Below are positions 1 to 11,075 of a stretch of 64,000 nt of DNA, in pieces (positions within the stretch are counted from its first letter, which is position 1; the number at the start of each line of letters is the position of its first letter). The notes beneath the pieces were generated by a model, which was not told the origin of the DNA, searched no databases, and saw nothing but the letters and a program-made list of their open reading frames with translations. A program made the position numbers and the translations under genes. Location: assembly GCA_951799425.1 (NCBI GenBank), contig OX637393.1:17999744-18063743 (forward strand). Reading direction: 5' to 3'. Source of the stretch: Ilex aquifolium (lineage: Eukaryota > Streptophyta > Magnoliopsida > Aquifoliales > Aquifoliaceae).

Positions 1-85
1 TTAAAATGCATGTAATGAGGCCTTGAAATATACAATATTTTGTGCTCATCATCCACCCTAGAACAAATTTCTGGCTCCGCCCCTG
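1..85. mobile_element. Right terminus of a Tip100-like hAT transposon
   Basis: The segment ends with CTGGCTCCGCCCCTG. Its reverse complement begins CAGGGGCGGAG, which is the terminal inverted repeat known for Tip100-type hAT elements. The rest of the element lies left of the window, so its size and the 8-bp target duplication cannot be checked. It sits in the 3' end of the copia element that follows. Two other segments in the window, at 35.9-40.0 kb and 62.1-63.5 kb, carry related ends. Confidence 0.55.
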
Positions 86-292
86 GGGTAGAGGACTTAT
101 GAGTTATGAGGCAGATTTATGTTTTTATTTGGAATAGTCGTGACTTTTTGAATCTCCTGACGCGAATCGATATGTTGGTTTGGTTTTCTGGTATATCGGA
201 TGAGCAAACCGGTATGTTGGCAAGGGTTGCAGAGTTTTTACTCTATTTCCCAGCCTTCTCCAGAGTACCCCTTTGACATCTAAGGGTCCCTA

Positions 293-1100
293 CTATGGAT
301 CCATGATCCCCAACTCTCTTTTAATAGCACAAAATCTATCCTCACTCAATGGTTTTATAAATATATCTGCTAATTGATCCTCCCTTCTTACGAATTCAAG
401 CTCAATATCACCATTTTGTGCATGGGTTCTGATGAAGTGATGTATAATCTCAATTTATTTGGTTCTAGAGTGTTGGATAAGGTTTTTGGTGAGATTTATG
501 GCATTATTGCTATCAAATCTAATAGGAAGGTGATCAAATTCTAAATTAAAGTCTTTTAAAGTTTGTTTCATCCATAAGACTTGTGCACAACTACATCTAG
601 CGGCAACGTATTCAGCTTCGGTCGTGAACAAGGCAACCCAGTTTTGTGTCTTACTAAACCAAGAAACAAGTGAGTGTACAATAAATTGACAAGTTCCACT
701 TGTGCTCTTCCTATCTACCTTGCATCTGGCAAAGTCCGCATTGGAGTAGCTAATAAGATCAAATGATAGACTCTTTGGATACCATAAACCTAGATTTGTG
801 GTACCTACTAGATATCTAAATATCCTTTTTTAAGGCATTTAGATGGGACTCCTCAGGATTAGCTTGAAATCAAGCGCACAAACACACACTAAACATAATA
901 TCGGGTCTACTAGCAGTTAAATAAGGCAAGCTACCAATCATTCCTCTATAGAATTGGATATCCACATATTTTCCAGTTTCATCTTTATCAAGTTTTAAAG
1001 ATGTGCTCATGGGAGTGTCATAGGGTTTTGAATTTTCTAGCCCAAATTTCTTGAGCAAGTCCTTGGCATATTTAGATTGACTTATGAAAATTCATTCTTT
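293..1100 (-). pseudogene. Copia polyprotein: RT thumb and RNase H (3' end of pol)
   Basis: The minus-strand translation carries the copia connection region (PYDTPMSTSLKL, then RGMIGSLPYLTASRPDI). The RNase H signature follows, including an SNADFA-type first acidic motif, TTEAEYVAA, and the closing EDQLADIFIKPL. The reading frame ends at a TAG at 293-295 after GIMDP. RNase H removes the RNA strand during reverse transcription. One shift occurs near 850 and one in-frame stop near 500. About 200 bp after the stop no PPT or LTR could be recognised before the hAT end. Confidence 0.8.
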
Positions 1101-1103
1101 TTC

Positions 1104-1745
1104 TTATTTAATTTGCAACCCAAGAAAGAAGTTCAATTCAGCCATTAAACTCATCTCAAATTCACTATTCATGCATTTAACAAAGTCTTCACACAATTTC
1201 TTATTTGTAGCACTAAATATACTATCATCTACATATATGTGTACAACAAGTATATCATCATGTATATGTTTGATAAATAGAGTTGTATCAACTTTTCCCA
1301 TAGAGAAGTCATTTTCTAATAGAAATTTACTAAGTCTATCATACCAAGCCCTAGGAGCATGTTTTAATCTATATAATGTCTTAATGAGTTTATAAACATG
1401 GGTTGGGTTATGAACATCTTCAAAACCGGGAGATTGTTCCACATAAACTTCTTCCAAAGTGAAACCATTTAAAAATACACTATTGACATCCATTTGGTAA
1501 AGCTTAAAATTTTTATAGCAAGCATATGCAAATAGCATTCTACTGGCTTCTAATCTAGCTACGGGTGCAAATGTTTCATCATAGTTTGTCCCTTCGTGTT
1601 GATTGTACCCTTGTGCAACTAGTCTAGCCTTTTTTCTAGTTATGTCTACCTCTTCATCTTGCTTGTTTCTAAATACCCATTTTGTTCCTATAATGGATGT
1701 GTTTCTAGGTCTAAGAACTAGCTATCATACTTCATTTCTCTTAAA
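1104..1745 (-). pseudogene. Copia reverse transcriptase
   Basis: The reverse transcriptase core of the copia polyprotein. The clean frame of 144 codons at 1538-1104 holds YQMDVNSVFLNG with the first catalytic aspartate and IYVDDSIF with the YVDD active site, both intact. The upstream portion (to about 1700) reads as the usual KARLVAQGY...TFAPVAR region in the same or a shifted frame. Family knowledge: it copies the element RNA into cDNA inside virus-like particles in the cytoplasm. Stops on both sides mean that no functional polyprotein can be made. Confidence 0.85.
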
Positions 1746-2870
1746 TTAATTTAGCTTTCCTTGCACTGCCATAATCCAAGATTCATCTTTTAGTGCTTCA
1801 CTTATGTTCTTGGGCTCTATGTGTGACAAGAAGGCTAAGTTGTTGCAAATGTTTCTAAGGCTAGATTTAGTTTTGACTCCTTGTGAGGGGTCTCCTATGA
1901 CTTGGTCTAGGGCATAATCTACAACTCTTCTATATTCTTTTGGAAGTTCATGTTGTGTAGTCTCATTTGTGTCATCTATTTTACTATTCACTTCTCCCTT
2001 ATCCTCAAGATCATCATTTACATGGAGTTGGTTCAATTGAAAATTTAGATCTATATTCTCGTCAATGTCATTTTTAGTATTTATTGACAAAGGATCCTAT
2101 TCATCAAAAGCAACATGCATAGATTATTTAACAAAAAGGGTTCTTTTATTAAATACCCTATATGCTTTGCTATGTGTGGAGTATCCTAAGAATATGGTTT
2201 CAATCGACTTAGCATCAAACTTACCAAGATGATCTTTTGTATTAAGCACATAATATTTGCAACCAAAGACTTTCAAGCATCCAACATTAGGTTTCCAATT
2301 GTTCCATAACTTATATGAAGTCTTTTTAATAATAGGTCTAATTAGGGCTCTATTAAGAATATAGCATGAACAATTTACAGCTTCACCCCAAAATTACTTT
2401 GGTAAGCTATATTCATTTAGCATGGTTCTACTCATTTCAATGATAGTTCTATTCTTCCTCTCTACTACATCATTTTGGGGAGGTGTTCTAGGTGACAAGA
2501 ATTCATGCCCATAACCTTTATGTAGACAAAAATTTTCAAACTTGTATTGATCAAATTCTCCCCCATGATCACTTCTAACATGAGTGATCAAGTATCCTTT
2601 TTCATTTTCAACCCTCTTACAATAGTTTTGAAAGGTCTCTATGGCATCACCTTTGTGTCTAAGGCAATAGACACATATGTACCTAGAATAATTATCAACA
2701 ATAACAAATGCATAGCTTTTGCCACCAAGGCTAATTACATTTGAGGGTTCAAACAAATCTATATGAATGAGTTCTAAAGGTCTACAAGTAGATATGACAT
2801 TCTTAGACTTAAATGTGCTCTTACATTATTTTCCTAGTTGACATAAATGACATACTTTGTCTTTTTCAAA
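1746..2870 (-). pseudogene. Copia integrase core and integrase-RT linker
   Basis: The minus strand at 2756-2394 translates to an integrase catalytic core: VDNYSRY with the first acidic residue, HVRSDHGGEFD with the second Asp region, and PPQNDVVERKNRT ending in the catalytic Glu. Downstream (2390-2200) the frame reads EAVNCSCYILNRALIRP and a KVFGCKYYVLN motif typical of the copia integrase tail. An acidic linker at 2090-1746 leads to the RT. In-frame stops occur at 2393 and near 2130. The known role is insertion of element cDNA into the chromosome. Confidence 0.85.
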
Positions 2871-3382
2871 CTTAATTTTAGGCAAGTCAACTACTACGTC
2901 TTTTGTAAAAGTTTAGAAAGGGTATTCATGCTACAATGTCCTAGTCTTTTATGCCAAATTCATGACTGATTTTTAACTACGGCAAGACATTTTACATTTT
3001 GATCATATAAATTATCAAGATCCACAACATACACATTTTCAATTCTTTTGGCTACAAAAAGAATGCAATTATCTATAATGCTTTCTACTTTACAAGTATT
3101 TGCTTCAAAAATGATTTTATAACCCTTATCACATAGTTAACTAATACAAAGTAGGTTATGCTTCAAGTCATTCACCAACAACACACTTTCAATTTGAAGG
3201 GAGAATTTCTTACCAATATTTCCAATTCCAATGATTTTACCTTTAGCATTATCTCCAAAGATAACATATCCACCATCTTCCTTTGATATTTGAAATTTTT
3301 TTGTTATATCTCCCATCATATGTCTTGAGCATCCACTATCAAGGAACCACTTGTTTGTTTTGTGAATAGACTTGAAGCACAC
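2871..3382 (-). pseudogene. Copia protease active site and GAG-pre-integrase domain
   Basis: The 81-codon frame starting at 3382 contains WFLDSGCSRHMMGD, the copia-type aspartic protease active-site motif (D-S-G) followed by CSRHM. It ends with LKHNLLCIS and a stop where the family normally continues. The following sequence still reads WHKRLGHCSMNTLSKL (about 2965-2915), the HHCC GAG-pre-integrase zinc-binding region. The protease normally releases the mature proteins from the polyprotein. The premature stop at about 3137 is a clear lesion. Confidence 0.75.
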
Positions 3383-4200
3383 CTACACAAATGGATCAGA
3401 CATTGATTTTGGCACCCATTTAGTTTTGGGTCCTTCAAAGTTAGAGAATGTTTTATGCATGTACCTATTTTGATATGACCTTCTAGGAAAGCAATTATAT
3501 GCTAAGTGTCCTACCTTGTGACAATAATAACATGTTTTGGCAATCTCTTTTGACTTAGACTCTTTAACAAAGAAGTTCTTATAAGTCTTTAGGCTAGAGT
3601 GATTGTTAACGCTTAAGCCAACTTTATCAAACACACATCTTTGGCTTGACAAGAGTTTTTCTAATTTCTCACTACCTTGAGTGAAATTAGAAACAATCTT
3701 GTGTAAGTCACAATTCTTCATTCTTAAGTCATTATTTTCCTTTTTGAGTTTATCAACTAAGGAAGACTCTTGTGACTCCTCCTTCAAATTGATATTTTGA
3801 ACATTGAGTTTTTCATTTTCAATTTTAAAAATATTATTTTCTTTTGAAAGAGTGACAAGTTTCTTTTTGAGCTCCTTGTATCTTTTGGTGATGTCAAGCA
3901 AGTCATTGTGCAATTCTAGCATGACATCATAAATTTCATTCATAGTAAGCTCAGTTTTTTCTTGTGCCTTAGAGTTTACCTCATCACTTTCTTTCATAGC
4001 CATGAAGAAAAGATTTGTCATTTCTTTAGTCTCTTCATGGTCTGATTCACTATCACTATCACTCCAAGTTGCCTATATAACAACTTTCTTGTTTTTCTTT
4101 TAAGACTTCCTCAATGTAGGACAATTTTGCTTGATGTGTCCTGACTTGTTGCACTCATAGCAAGTTATCCCACTTTTTCTTGAATTTTCTCATTTCTTGC
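3383..4200 (-). pseudogene. Copia gag C-terminal half: two zinc knuckles and a coiled coil
   Basis: A CYECNKSGHIKQNC knuckle (CX2CX4HX4C) lies near 4165-4120. A 212-codon frame at 4021-3383 follows. Its middle is rich in Lys, Glu and Leu in a heptad-like pattern (residues about 40-120, KKLVTLSKENNIFKIENEKL), a likely coiled coil. It ends with a second knuckle, CYYCHKVGHLAYNC (residues about 170-183). Two knuckles separated by a long coiled coil is the layout reported for Sirevirus Gag. The knuckles bind the element RNA. A stop separates this part from the N-terminal Gag segment. Confidence 0.75.
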
Positions 4201-4207
4201 ATGGCCC

Positions 4208-4865
4208 TTAATTCTTAAGAAACCTTTTGAACTTCCTAGTGATGAGGGCAAGTTTTTCATCACTTTCCTCATTCTCTTCATTGCTTTCTTCATCTGAGGC
4301 TTTGGTAGACTTGAAGACAATGTTTTTCTTTTCCTTCTTTTCTAGCTCATCATCTCTCTTGATACTCATCTCATAGGTCATGAGAGAGTCAAGGAGTTCT
4401 TGCAAGGAGAGAGCCTTGAGGTCCTTTGCTTCAATGATGACAGTTACTTTGGCATTCCACGATCTTGGAAGACACCTAAGTATTTTTCTTACAAGTTTCT
4501 CATCGTCGTAAGATTTACCGAGAGACTTAAGTGCATTAACAATGTTAGTAAAACGTGTGAACATTTGTGATATGCTTTCATGATGATCCATTTTGAAAAG
4601 CTCATAATCATGAACTAACATGTTTATCTTGGATTCTTTTACTCTACTAGTTCCCTCATGTCTGACTTCTAGCATATGCCCTATTGGACTTGCGGTTTCT
4701 CAAGTAGAAATGCGATTGAATTCACATCTATCCAAAACACAATAAAATGTGTTCATTGTCTTGGCATTATTCGTGTGTGCTTTCTTATCATCCCTAGTCC
4801 AAGTTTTCTTATTACTAGTTGGCTTTGTATATCATTCACAACAACGCACACGGGTCGGGCTAGTT
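4208..4865 (-). pseudogene. Copia gag N-terminal half (UBN2-type), truncated at a SINE
   Basis: The 155-codon frame from 4675 (LEVRHEGTSRVKESKINMLV, then FKMDHHESISQMFTRF and LVRKILRCLPRSWNAKVT) is the UBN2-type Gag core. The homologous frame continues upstream of the ATG through one TGA at about 4696 (EFNRIST before it, ETASPIG after it), and DDKKAHTNNAK is readable at about 4810-4780. The apparent ATG at 4675 is therefore not the true start. Similarity is lost at the SINE near 4.86 kb, so the Gag N-terminus is missing or displaced. Confidence 0.8.
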
Positions 4866-5025
4866 AAGCCCTCCCCCCAAGTCTTAGGGAGACTTGCTGC
4901 ACCTCTACTCAAAAAACCAATCTCCCCCTAGCAACTACCCTGGGACTCGAACCCGTGACCTCGCTCTGGTACCAATTGATGGATCAATGCGCTGACCACT
5001 ACACCAAAACCAGCTGGTTTTGATG
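4840..5025 (-). mobile_element. tRNA-derived SINE (minus strand)
   Basis: The minus strand shows an RNA polymerase III promoter: an A box TGGTGTAGTGG at 5006-4996 and a B box GGTTCGAGTCC at 4953-4943. The spacing of about 55 bp is tRNA-like. A body of about 100 bp without coding sense follows, and the right-hand boundary is the palindromic AAAACCAGCTGGTTTTGG. The segment interrupts the gag pseudogene. Target duplications and the exact 3' end could not be fixed. A true tRNA gene is unlikely because the cloverleaf stems do not form. Confidence 0.6.
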
Positions 5026-5600
5026 GTCAGTGAATCGATCAAACTTTTCTCCCCCTTAGTTGGTGTTCACAAGTAAAATAACAAGTGAAAAATAAATAAA
5101 GAAAAATGTGTGAATTTAGTTGGTTTGTAAATCTATGTTCGCATGCAACATATCTAGCCTGTTAAGAGTAAATCTTCCCGATTTCTCTCATATGTACCTA
5201 AAATATTCCCCCCCTTTTGTCACAAATGCCAACCCAATGACAACATAAAACAAGCACGGTACAAAACCAAGCTACCCAACATATTCTTATCTTGTTTGCT
5301 ACAAAATGTCAATCCAATGACGACCTATAGTAATCATGACATAGAATCATAGTATAATAAGAAGGTATGAAAGCATAACAACTAGCCAAATCATGAAAAC
5401 AAACTAAGTAACGGACAAACAAGACTTATAATTCAAAGTCAAATACGATTAAACATCATTAAGTAGGACTAAGAGTATTTCACCAAAAAAAAAAAAAAAA
5501 AGAGCTAAACAAAAGATAAATCAACAAAAGATAAAAGCCAACAATTAAAATTAGAGTACTTTAGTACAGATCATTAACAAATGTAAAAACACTCATGCTC
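5026..5600 (-). other. Non-coding stretch with a polypurine tract (minus strand)
   Basis: No reading frame is convincing here. On the minus strand there is a run reading GTGACAAAAGGGGGGAATA at about 5229-5211. It resembles the polypurine tract preceding the 3' LTR of Sirevirus-type elements. A poly(A) run lies at 5485-5501 on the plus strand. The segment could be the 3' non-coding part of a second copia element lying upstream of the one at 0.3-5.0 kb. No LTR could be recognised. Confidence 0.35.
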
Positions 5601-5912
5601 ACAAATGACATATCCTAAATCTCTAAAAGTCATAGCTCAAATAACTGCATCGCTACCATCTCCACCATCACATCGGGGCATCCCTATCTCTGAATCCGTG
5701 TCATCGAGCACTAGATCACGGACAATCTGTTTCCCCTTCAGCAACTTCCTGAGTCACCCAATTCTACATGCAACTGCTCCCATCACAGTCTACTGGGTCT
5801 CCTCAAGGCTCACTATCTTGCCATCTATCGCATCCAACCTCTAAGAAGTAAGGCGATGATGCTCTATCATGGTGCACTCAACCCTTGTCAGTATATCAGC
5901 AAGTGATGCCAT
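5601..5912 (-). pseudogene. Possible Sirevirus env-like C-terminal fragment
   Basis: The minus strand opens at about 5912 with MASLADILTRVECTMIEHH and continues across two stops as RLDAIDGKIVSLEE and an acidic tail (LDDTDSEIGM), ending near 5605. A heptad-like segment followed by a short acidic tail resembles the end of the env-like region found after RNase H in some Sireviruses. A polypurine tract lies 380 bp further on, which fits. The match is from general appearance, not from a specific motif, so it is tentative. Confidence 0.3.
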
Positions 5913-7665
5913 CTAGGTTGCAAAGAACTCGGAACCTGACTCAGGTGGTGGTGTCCTCCTAGACGTGATAGTCTCAGGATATGTATAAAATTAAAACTTA
6001 AGAACTTAATTTAATCAACTTTCTTAAATAAACCCAAAACCACGCGACTGGTTATTGATATGTATAGCAATTGACTCAGCTGGATCCAATTACAATAAAT
6101 CATAAAAACTATGTTAACATACTAGAATTTTCCAATAGACCAAAGAATAGGGTCACTTGCAAGAGAATTGAGTGATTACCAACTCATTATTGTCAAACTA
6201 AACATTTATTTTACTGTCCAAATTTAGTAAAATAATGACGGTGAAATACTAGCATCAGGGAAATCTTTCACTACTAAAATAGACAGTGAAATGAAGATTA
6301 TAATGTTTTATTTGACAGTCAAAAAAATCAGACAACAAAATAAAGATCATGATATTTTTCTGTAAATAAAACAATCACATAGACGTTGATGCTCAGCAAA
6401 TGTGATGATTTCGAGGTGTTCATACACGTTTCACTTAATAGTTCACTTAAGCACTCTAATCTATCTTTTTCTTTTCGGCTCTTTTGGTTTCACTATGCAC
6501 TTACCCCAGTAAAGTCAGACCATGCGCAAGACATAGGCAGCGAAATCCACTGCAAAGCACAATTGGAGCCCACCCCAAACCCAAATTAAATTCCACAGCA
6601 AAACACAACAGCCATCCCAACCGAGACGACCGCAACTTCATCTTCACCAAACAAATATAACAGCGTCGAACAAAAACAAGAGTGAACGACGACTTTGTAG
6701 TGATTCGATTATAGAGAGAACACCGATTTGGTAGCGATGCCTCCAGATGAGAAAGAACATGAGTGGTTCGCAATGACCAGTAATAATCTGAGTGATTGAC
6801 GGAGAACAGATATGTGCCAAAGAAAGAGAAGAAGACCTCGTCTACTACAAATCTGGGCGTAAAAAGCAACGGTTTAGGCGAGAAAGTTCTTTATGATAGT
6901 TTGGTGTAATCAAGGGTATACTGGTAATTAAAAATAATTAGAATAGATTAGAGGACGAAAAAGAGCATTTGACATAGCTTTATTTATATATATCACTTAT
7001 AAATGTTATCATCTATATAAAAAAAATTAATTTTCTAATTTATTCTTAATTATTATTATAAAATCAATTCTATTCACATATTTATTTTATTATTTATTTT
7101 TATTCCTATTTGACTTTTAAGTTCTTTTAAACTCTTTTATAAATACCGTTTGACTTTTAAATTCTTTTCGATTCAATTATTAATATTTTTTTGTTGAATT
7201 AATTAATAGTTTACTTGCATACAATATTTTATATTCAATTGTTATATACATGTAGTTGCCAAATTGGCTATCACTGTCAAACATATATAATATTTAATTT
7301 TTTTAATATGCAACAATATCATAATATTATAATAAAAATAATTGTTTACCATTTAATTAATCTCTTTGACCAAAAAATATAATAAATATTTAATATATTT
7401 AGATGTGCAAATAAATGACAATCTATAAAAAAACTCCACTATAAACAAAAGAGGAAATGTCTAAAGTAACAAGGGAGATAACTAAAATAATAAAAGATCA
7501 GGTACTCAAAAAATGGGTAGAATAAATTGATAATTAAAATAAAATTAATTATTCAAAATATAATTTATTATTCAATTAAATTATTAATATAATTTAATTT
7601 TTTTATAAAAAATATTATTTAAATATGTTCACGTGTAACGTACGTCGTGCATTATTAAACACTTT
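5913..7665. other. Intergenic AT-rich DNA without a recognisable gene
   Basis: At 6180-6330 short motifs of the type GACAGTGAAAT, TGACGGTGAAA and TTACTGTCC recur in both orientations beside CACTACTAAAA (6272). This could be the subterminal part of a CACTA-like element, but no second end was found. The segment 6480-6890 is less AT-rich and contains a 122-codon minus-strand frame (6869-6501) that matches no family I know. From 6950 to 7620 the sequence is about 85-90% A+T, with an internal near-duplication of a TTTGACTTTTAA motif at 7110 and 7150. Confidence 0.4.
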
Positions 7666-7669
7666 AAAA

Positions 7670-8459
7670 GTACCTTGCTTGGACTTGATAACCGAAAAAA
7701 ACATCTGGTTGGATTTTTGACCTATTTTCTCTAATTTTATTTCTCTTTCCAAGAAAATTGCATTGGAATTCTTCCCAGATGGAAGACATAAACAACTTAC
7801 AAACTTCCATAGACCTAATCAGCAAAGTGACTATTATTAGTTGGAACATATGGAAGGCTAGAAATAAGGCCATCTTTCAGCAGGTAACTCCCAACCCCAT
7901 AGCAGTAGTAATTCAAGCCCAAAAGGCATGGGGTGAATCTCAGTTGGCTACCGTCCTAAACGGTAGTGGAGAACAACCAGTTAATAATAGGAGCAACATC
8001 TCAGAAGCTGGAATACACCCCAATGATCACCAGATGAAATTGAGTTGCGATGGGGCATACAAAGAACAAACCCACACAGCAGCAGTGGGTGTGACAGTGA
8101 TACTGAGGAACACCAAGGGCCATCTACTATAGGGAAAAGCCAAGACAATACTGGCAGTATCCAGTCTATACTCAAAAGCAACATCTATAAGAGAGCTTGT
8201 TTGTTGGCATAGTGCTAATGAAAACGAACCACCTTGGGAGATTGCAGTCTTTGTGGAATATATTAGAAATATTGCTAGGATTTTGAATTTGAAATTTTCT
8301 TAAAAGCCAAGAGATGCTCAATGGGTTGCAGCAAAAACAATGATCAATTCCTTGGGTCAATTGCCCTCCTGCTAAGTTAATGGCTATATTGCTACATGAT
8401 TGTAATCCTTTGAATAAAAGCTATTAGAAACATATATTTTCCGGTCCAAAAAAAAAAAA
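7670..8459 (+). mobile_element. 5'-truncated LINE (non-LTR retrotransposon) with poly(A) tail
   Basis: The plus strand reads the C-terminal end of a plant LINE ORF2: WNIWKARNKAIFQ (about 7845-7885), then an RNase H-like domain beginning KLSCDGAYKEQ with the first catalytic Asp and GVTVILRNTKGHLL (8036-8129). Broken pieces PPWEIAVFVEYIRNIARIL (8230-8295) and, in another frame, CPPAKLMAILLHDCNPLNKSY to 8427 follow. The tail is A12 at 8448-8459 after a short 3' UTR. The RT and endonuclease are absent, so this is the usual 5' truncation. One stop and at least two shifts are present. Confidence 0.75.
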
Positions 8460-9390
8460 CTTCACTAACAAAACATGCTAATGGATAGTAAGTTATTATG
8501 ATATGTGATAGTAACTCATCAGGTATAAACTAATGGATGAGAAAGTGTGCCTCTGAATATCAAGGCACGATTTATTAGAATTTTACACAATTTTTTCAAC
8601 AGCTAGAAATCCAATGATGTTTTTAGAAAAACCTATAGTCCAACAATTAAAAAAGAGGGAAATCAGACTAAGCCATTTATCATCGAAACATATTTGAAGT
8701 AGCGGAATTTACAAACATCATTACCAAAAAAAAAAAAAACTTAAGATACGATTCCACAACTTAATTATGAATCATAGGCACGATACATCATATCATAAGC
8801 TCAGCGCACCTAATGAAAACAACACAAGCCGATGCATTCTTTCACTGTCTGTTCTATAACCTGTTTTATTTTCACTAGAATTGAAGTTTTTTCTACAAGT
8901 TTTGCCCACGTTTGACCAAGCCTAGCACTCTCTCTGAACACAATTCTTACCATGCCTCTGCTTTTCTGAATTTTAACACAAAACATGGTTCAAAATATAA
9001 CATATGGATGGAGACATATGTCAAAAATGTAATCACCTCTGATAAATAACAAGTTAAAGATATGAAAATGAATCAGTCCTTAATGTGAAATTCCAAAATT
9101 AAACTAAACATAAAAAAAAAAAAAAAATTAATCCAAACATAAAACCTCTCAAGTCTAACCCAGTGGCAATCGCCTACTAATTAAACAAGGCTACAATTCA
9201 GTAACAAAATATAGTATTGTATCACAGCTCATTCAGTACACTTCCTTTTGAATTCCCTCTTCAGGGAGATATGTTTTCCTACTTTCTTTAGGTTTTTCAG
9301 CTATGTTATTGTTAGCTCAATTGTCAGCTATGCTGTCTTTTGTTGCTGTCAGCCATTTGCTAAATTTACTGCTATAATTCAAAACAATCA
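8460..9390. other. Unassigned intergenic DNA; one short open minus-strand frame
   Basis: Most of this stretch shows nothing. On the minus strand 8984-8812 there is an open frame of about 56 codons starting MFCVKIQKSRGMVRIVF and ending KECIGLCCFH before a TAG. Its composition (VEKTSILVKIKQVIEQTV) looks protein-like, and AG/GT dinucleotides flank part of it, so it may be an exon remnant. I do not recognise the product. Poly(A) runs occur at 8727-8739 and 9112-9127. Confidence 0.25.
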
Positions 9391-10029
9391 AGGGTAAATT
9401 ACATTTACACCCCCAAATTATCACACGTTTTTCACTTTGCCCCTTCAACTACCAGATTTCTTACATTTCACTCTAAACAAACATTTCTATTTCACATTGC
9501 CCCAGTCAATAACTACCGTCACACATTTAACGGAAACACCAGCATGTGTCCATCACGTGGCAAGAAAATGAAAGGCAAAGCAGGAAATTCAGACACCAGT
9601 TGGTGCCCTAACAGAAAGCATGCAAAGCACGTGAATCCTGTTCTTAAAGAAAAGGGATTTGCAGAAATTGGGGAGTAATATGGTGTTCAATCGCACAGAT
9701 TAGGGAAAGAGATAAGTGCTTAATAGCATATTCTTGTAGTAGTGAAGATGTCTTTGGACACCGAGAGAGGGTCGATACAAGCTTAGTGGTAATTTGAAGG
9801 CGCCACCATATGGTACGATTCATATTCACGTTTATCCATCCATGAGTTGTTTTTATTTTTGAATTGTTTAATTAGTTTATTAGGCTATGATTAATTTATT
9901 AGGGTTGTTCATTAGGCCATGATTAGATTATTAGGCCATGCATTTGTTTATTAGGGAATCTCTTTGTTTTTTGGCAAATGCCCATGTTTATTAAAATAAT
10001 TTATGTGGCTTTTTCATCATTATTTGTGC

Positions 10030-11075
10030 AGATGAGGGTTCTGGTAATTTTACCATTAAAATGCATCATGGTGATGTATTTCCAAATGTCGGTTGGACAG
10101 TTTATTTGGGTTGGAGGGTTAATCACTTTGATTTTTGTAACAGTGATGGGATGTCTCTAATTGAACTGTTTACAACGGCGAAGGAGCTGGGTATGATGAT
10201 GCTGATAAGTCTATATGAATGGGAATGGTGGTTATACTGTAATGAGATTATTGGTGACTGATGTTGATTCAATGACTTTGTTTAAATTTGTTGACGATGA
10301 TATAATTGCTAATTGTATGTTGAATGGACTTATTGTGCAAAGTCAAGTAGGTTCATGTTGTGGTTTGGAGGATAATATTCAGTAAGAAAGTGAGGATGAT
10401 GACTATTATGAGGTTCAATCAGGTGGATTTTCTAGTCGTCATGAGGCGTATAATGAAAGTGATTATGCATTAACTGATGATGATTTGTTATCTAAAGCAA
10501 ACGTTGGACATGGAACAGAGTGGGTACTGGGTTGGTGCCAATAATTACAAGGAAATGGACTAGGGTTGAGAATTTGCATTGCCTAAGCAGATGAATAAGG
10601 GCAAAAAATATGTGATTCCTAAGCAGGTTGATAAGGAAAGGTATTGCACTAGGGCAAGAAGAAGGCAGAATCTGCATATGTGCCGTCTGAAGAGCTCAGA
10701 AGCATTTGCATTTCATCAGGTGATAATGACATGATACATTTAACTGTTTTTAACCCCAAAACCATCAGGAATAACCCTATTTTCAAGCTAGGCATGAGGT
10801 TTACTAGTGCAATTGTGTTTAAGGAAGCAGTTAGGGAATATGCTATTAAGCATTGCAAGCATATTACATTCACAAGGAATGAAAAAAATCGAGTTAAGAG
10901 TTGTATGTAGGGAAGGGTGCAATTGGACAGTATTTGTTTCCAAAATGCAGGGGAAAGTACAATGCAGATAAAAACATATGTAGATGAGCACAAGTGCAAT
11001 AGGTTATTTCATGTTAAGCATGCGAACTCCAAATGGTTATCCAGAAAGTATGTGGACAACATCAGAAAATGTTAA
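10030..11075 (+). pseudogene. MuDR-type transposase, N-terminal fragment
   Basis: At 10,045-10,260 the plus strand reads FTIKMHHGDVFPNVG, GWRVNHFDFCNSDGMSL and TAKELG, the PB1-like N-terminal domain common in plant MULE transposases. An acidic region follows. At 10,680-10,900 it reads NPIFKLGMRFTSAIVFKEAVREYAIKHCKHITFTRNEKNRV, the MuDR DNA-binding domain, continuing through shifts to VDEHKCNRLF and WLSRKYVDNI at about 11,060. The DDE catalytic domain and zinc knuckle that should follow are absent. Stops and shifts show that it is inactive. Confidence 0.75.

Larger units (their letters stand above)
86..5030 (-). mobile_element. Decayed Ty1/copia element, Sirevirus-type (no LTRs seen)
   Basis: Reading the minus strand from 5.0 kb down to 0.29 kb gives gag, protease, integrase, reverse transcriptase and RNase H in that order, which is the Ty1/copia order. 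Gag is long, with a coiled coil and two zinc knuckles, as in Sireviruses; that assignment is an inference. Scattered stops and frameshifts break every domain. Neither LTR is recognisable: the 3' side runs into the hAT end at 85, and the 5' side is interrupted by a SINE at about 5.0 kb. The element is dead. Confidence 0.85.

Noticed and set aside
4943..5006. A tRNA gene on the minus strand
   Set aside because: A and B boxes are present but acceptor and anticodon stems do not pair, and a SINE-like body follows; a tRNA-derived SINE explains it better.
6501..6869. 122-codon minus-strand frame near 6.5 kb as a host gene
   Set aside because: No recognisable domain, atypical composition (many Leu, Cys, Phe), no supporting exons; not enough to call a gene.
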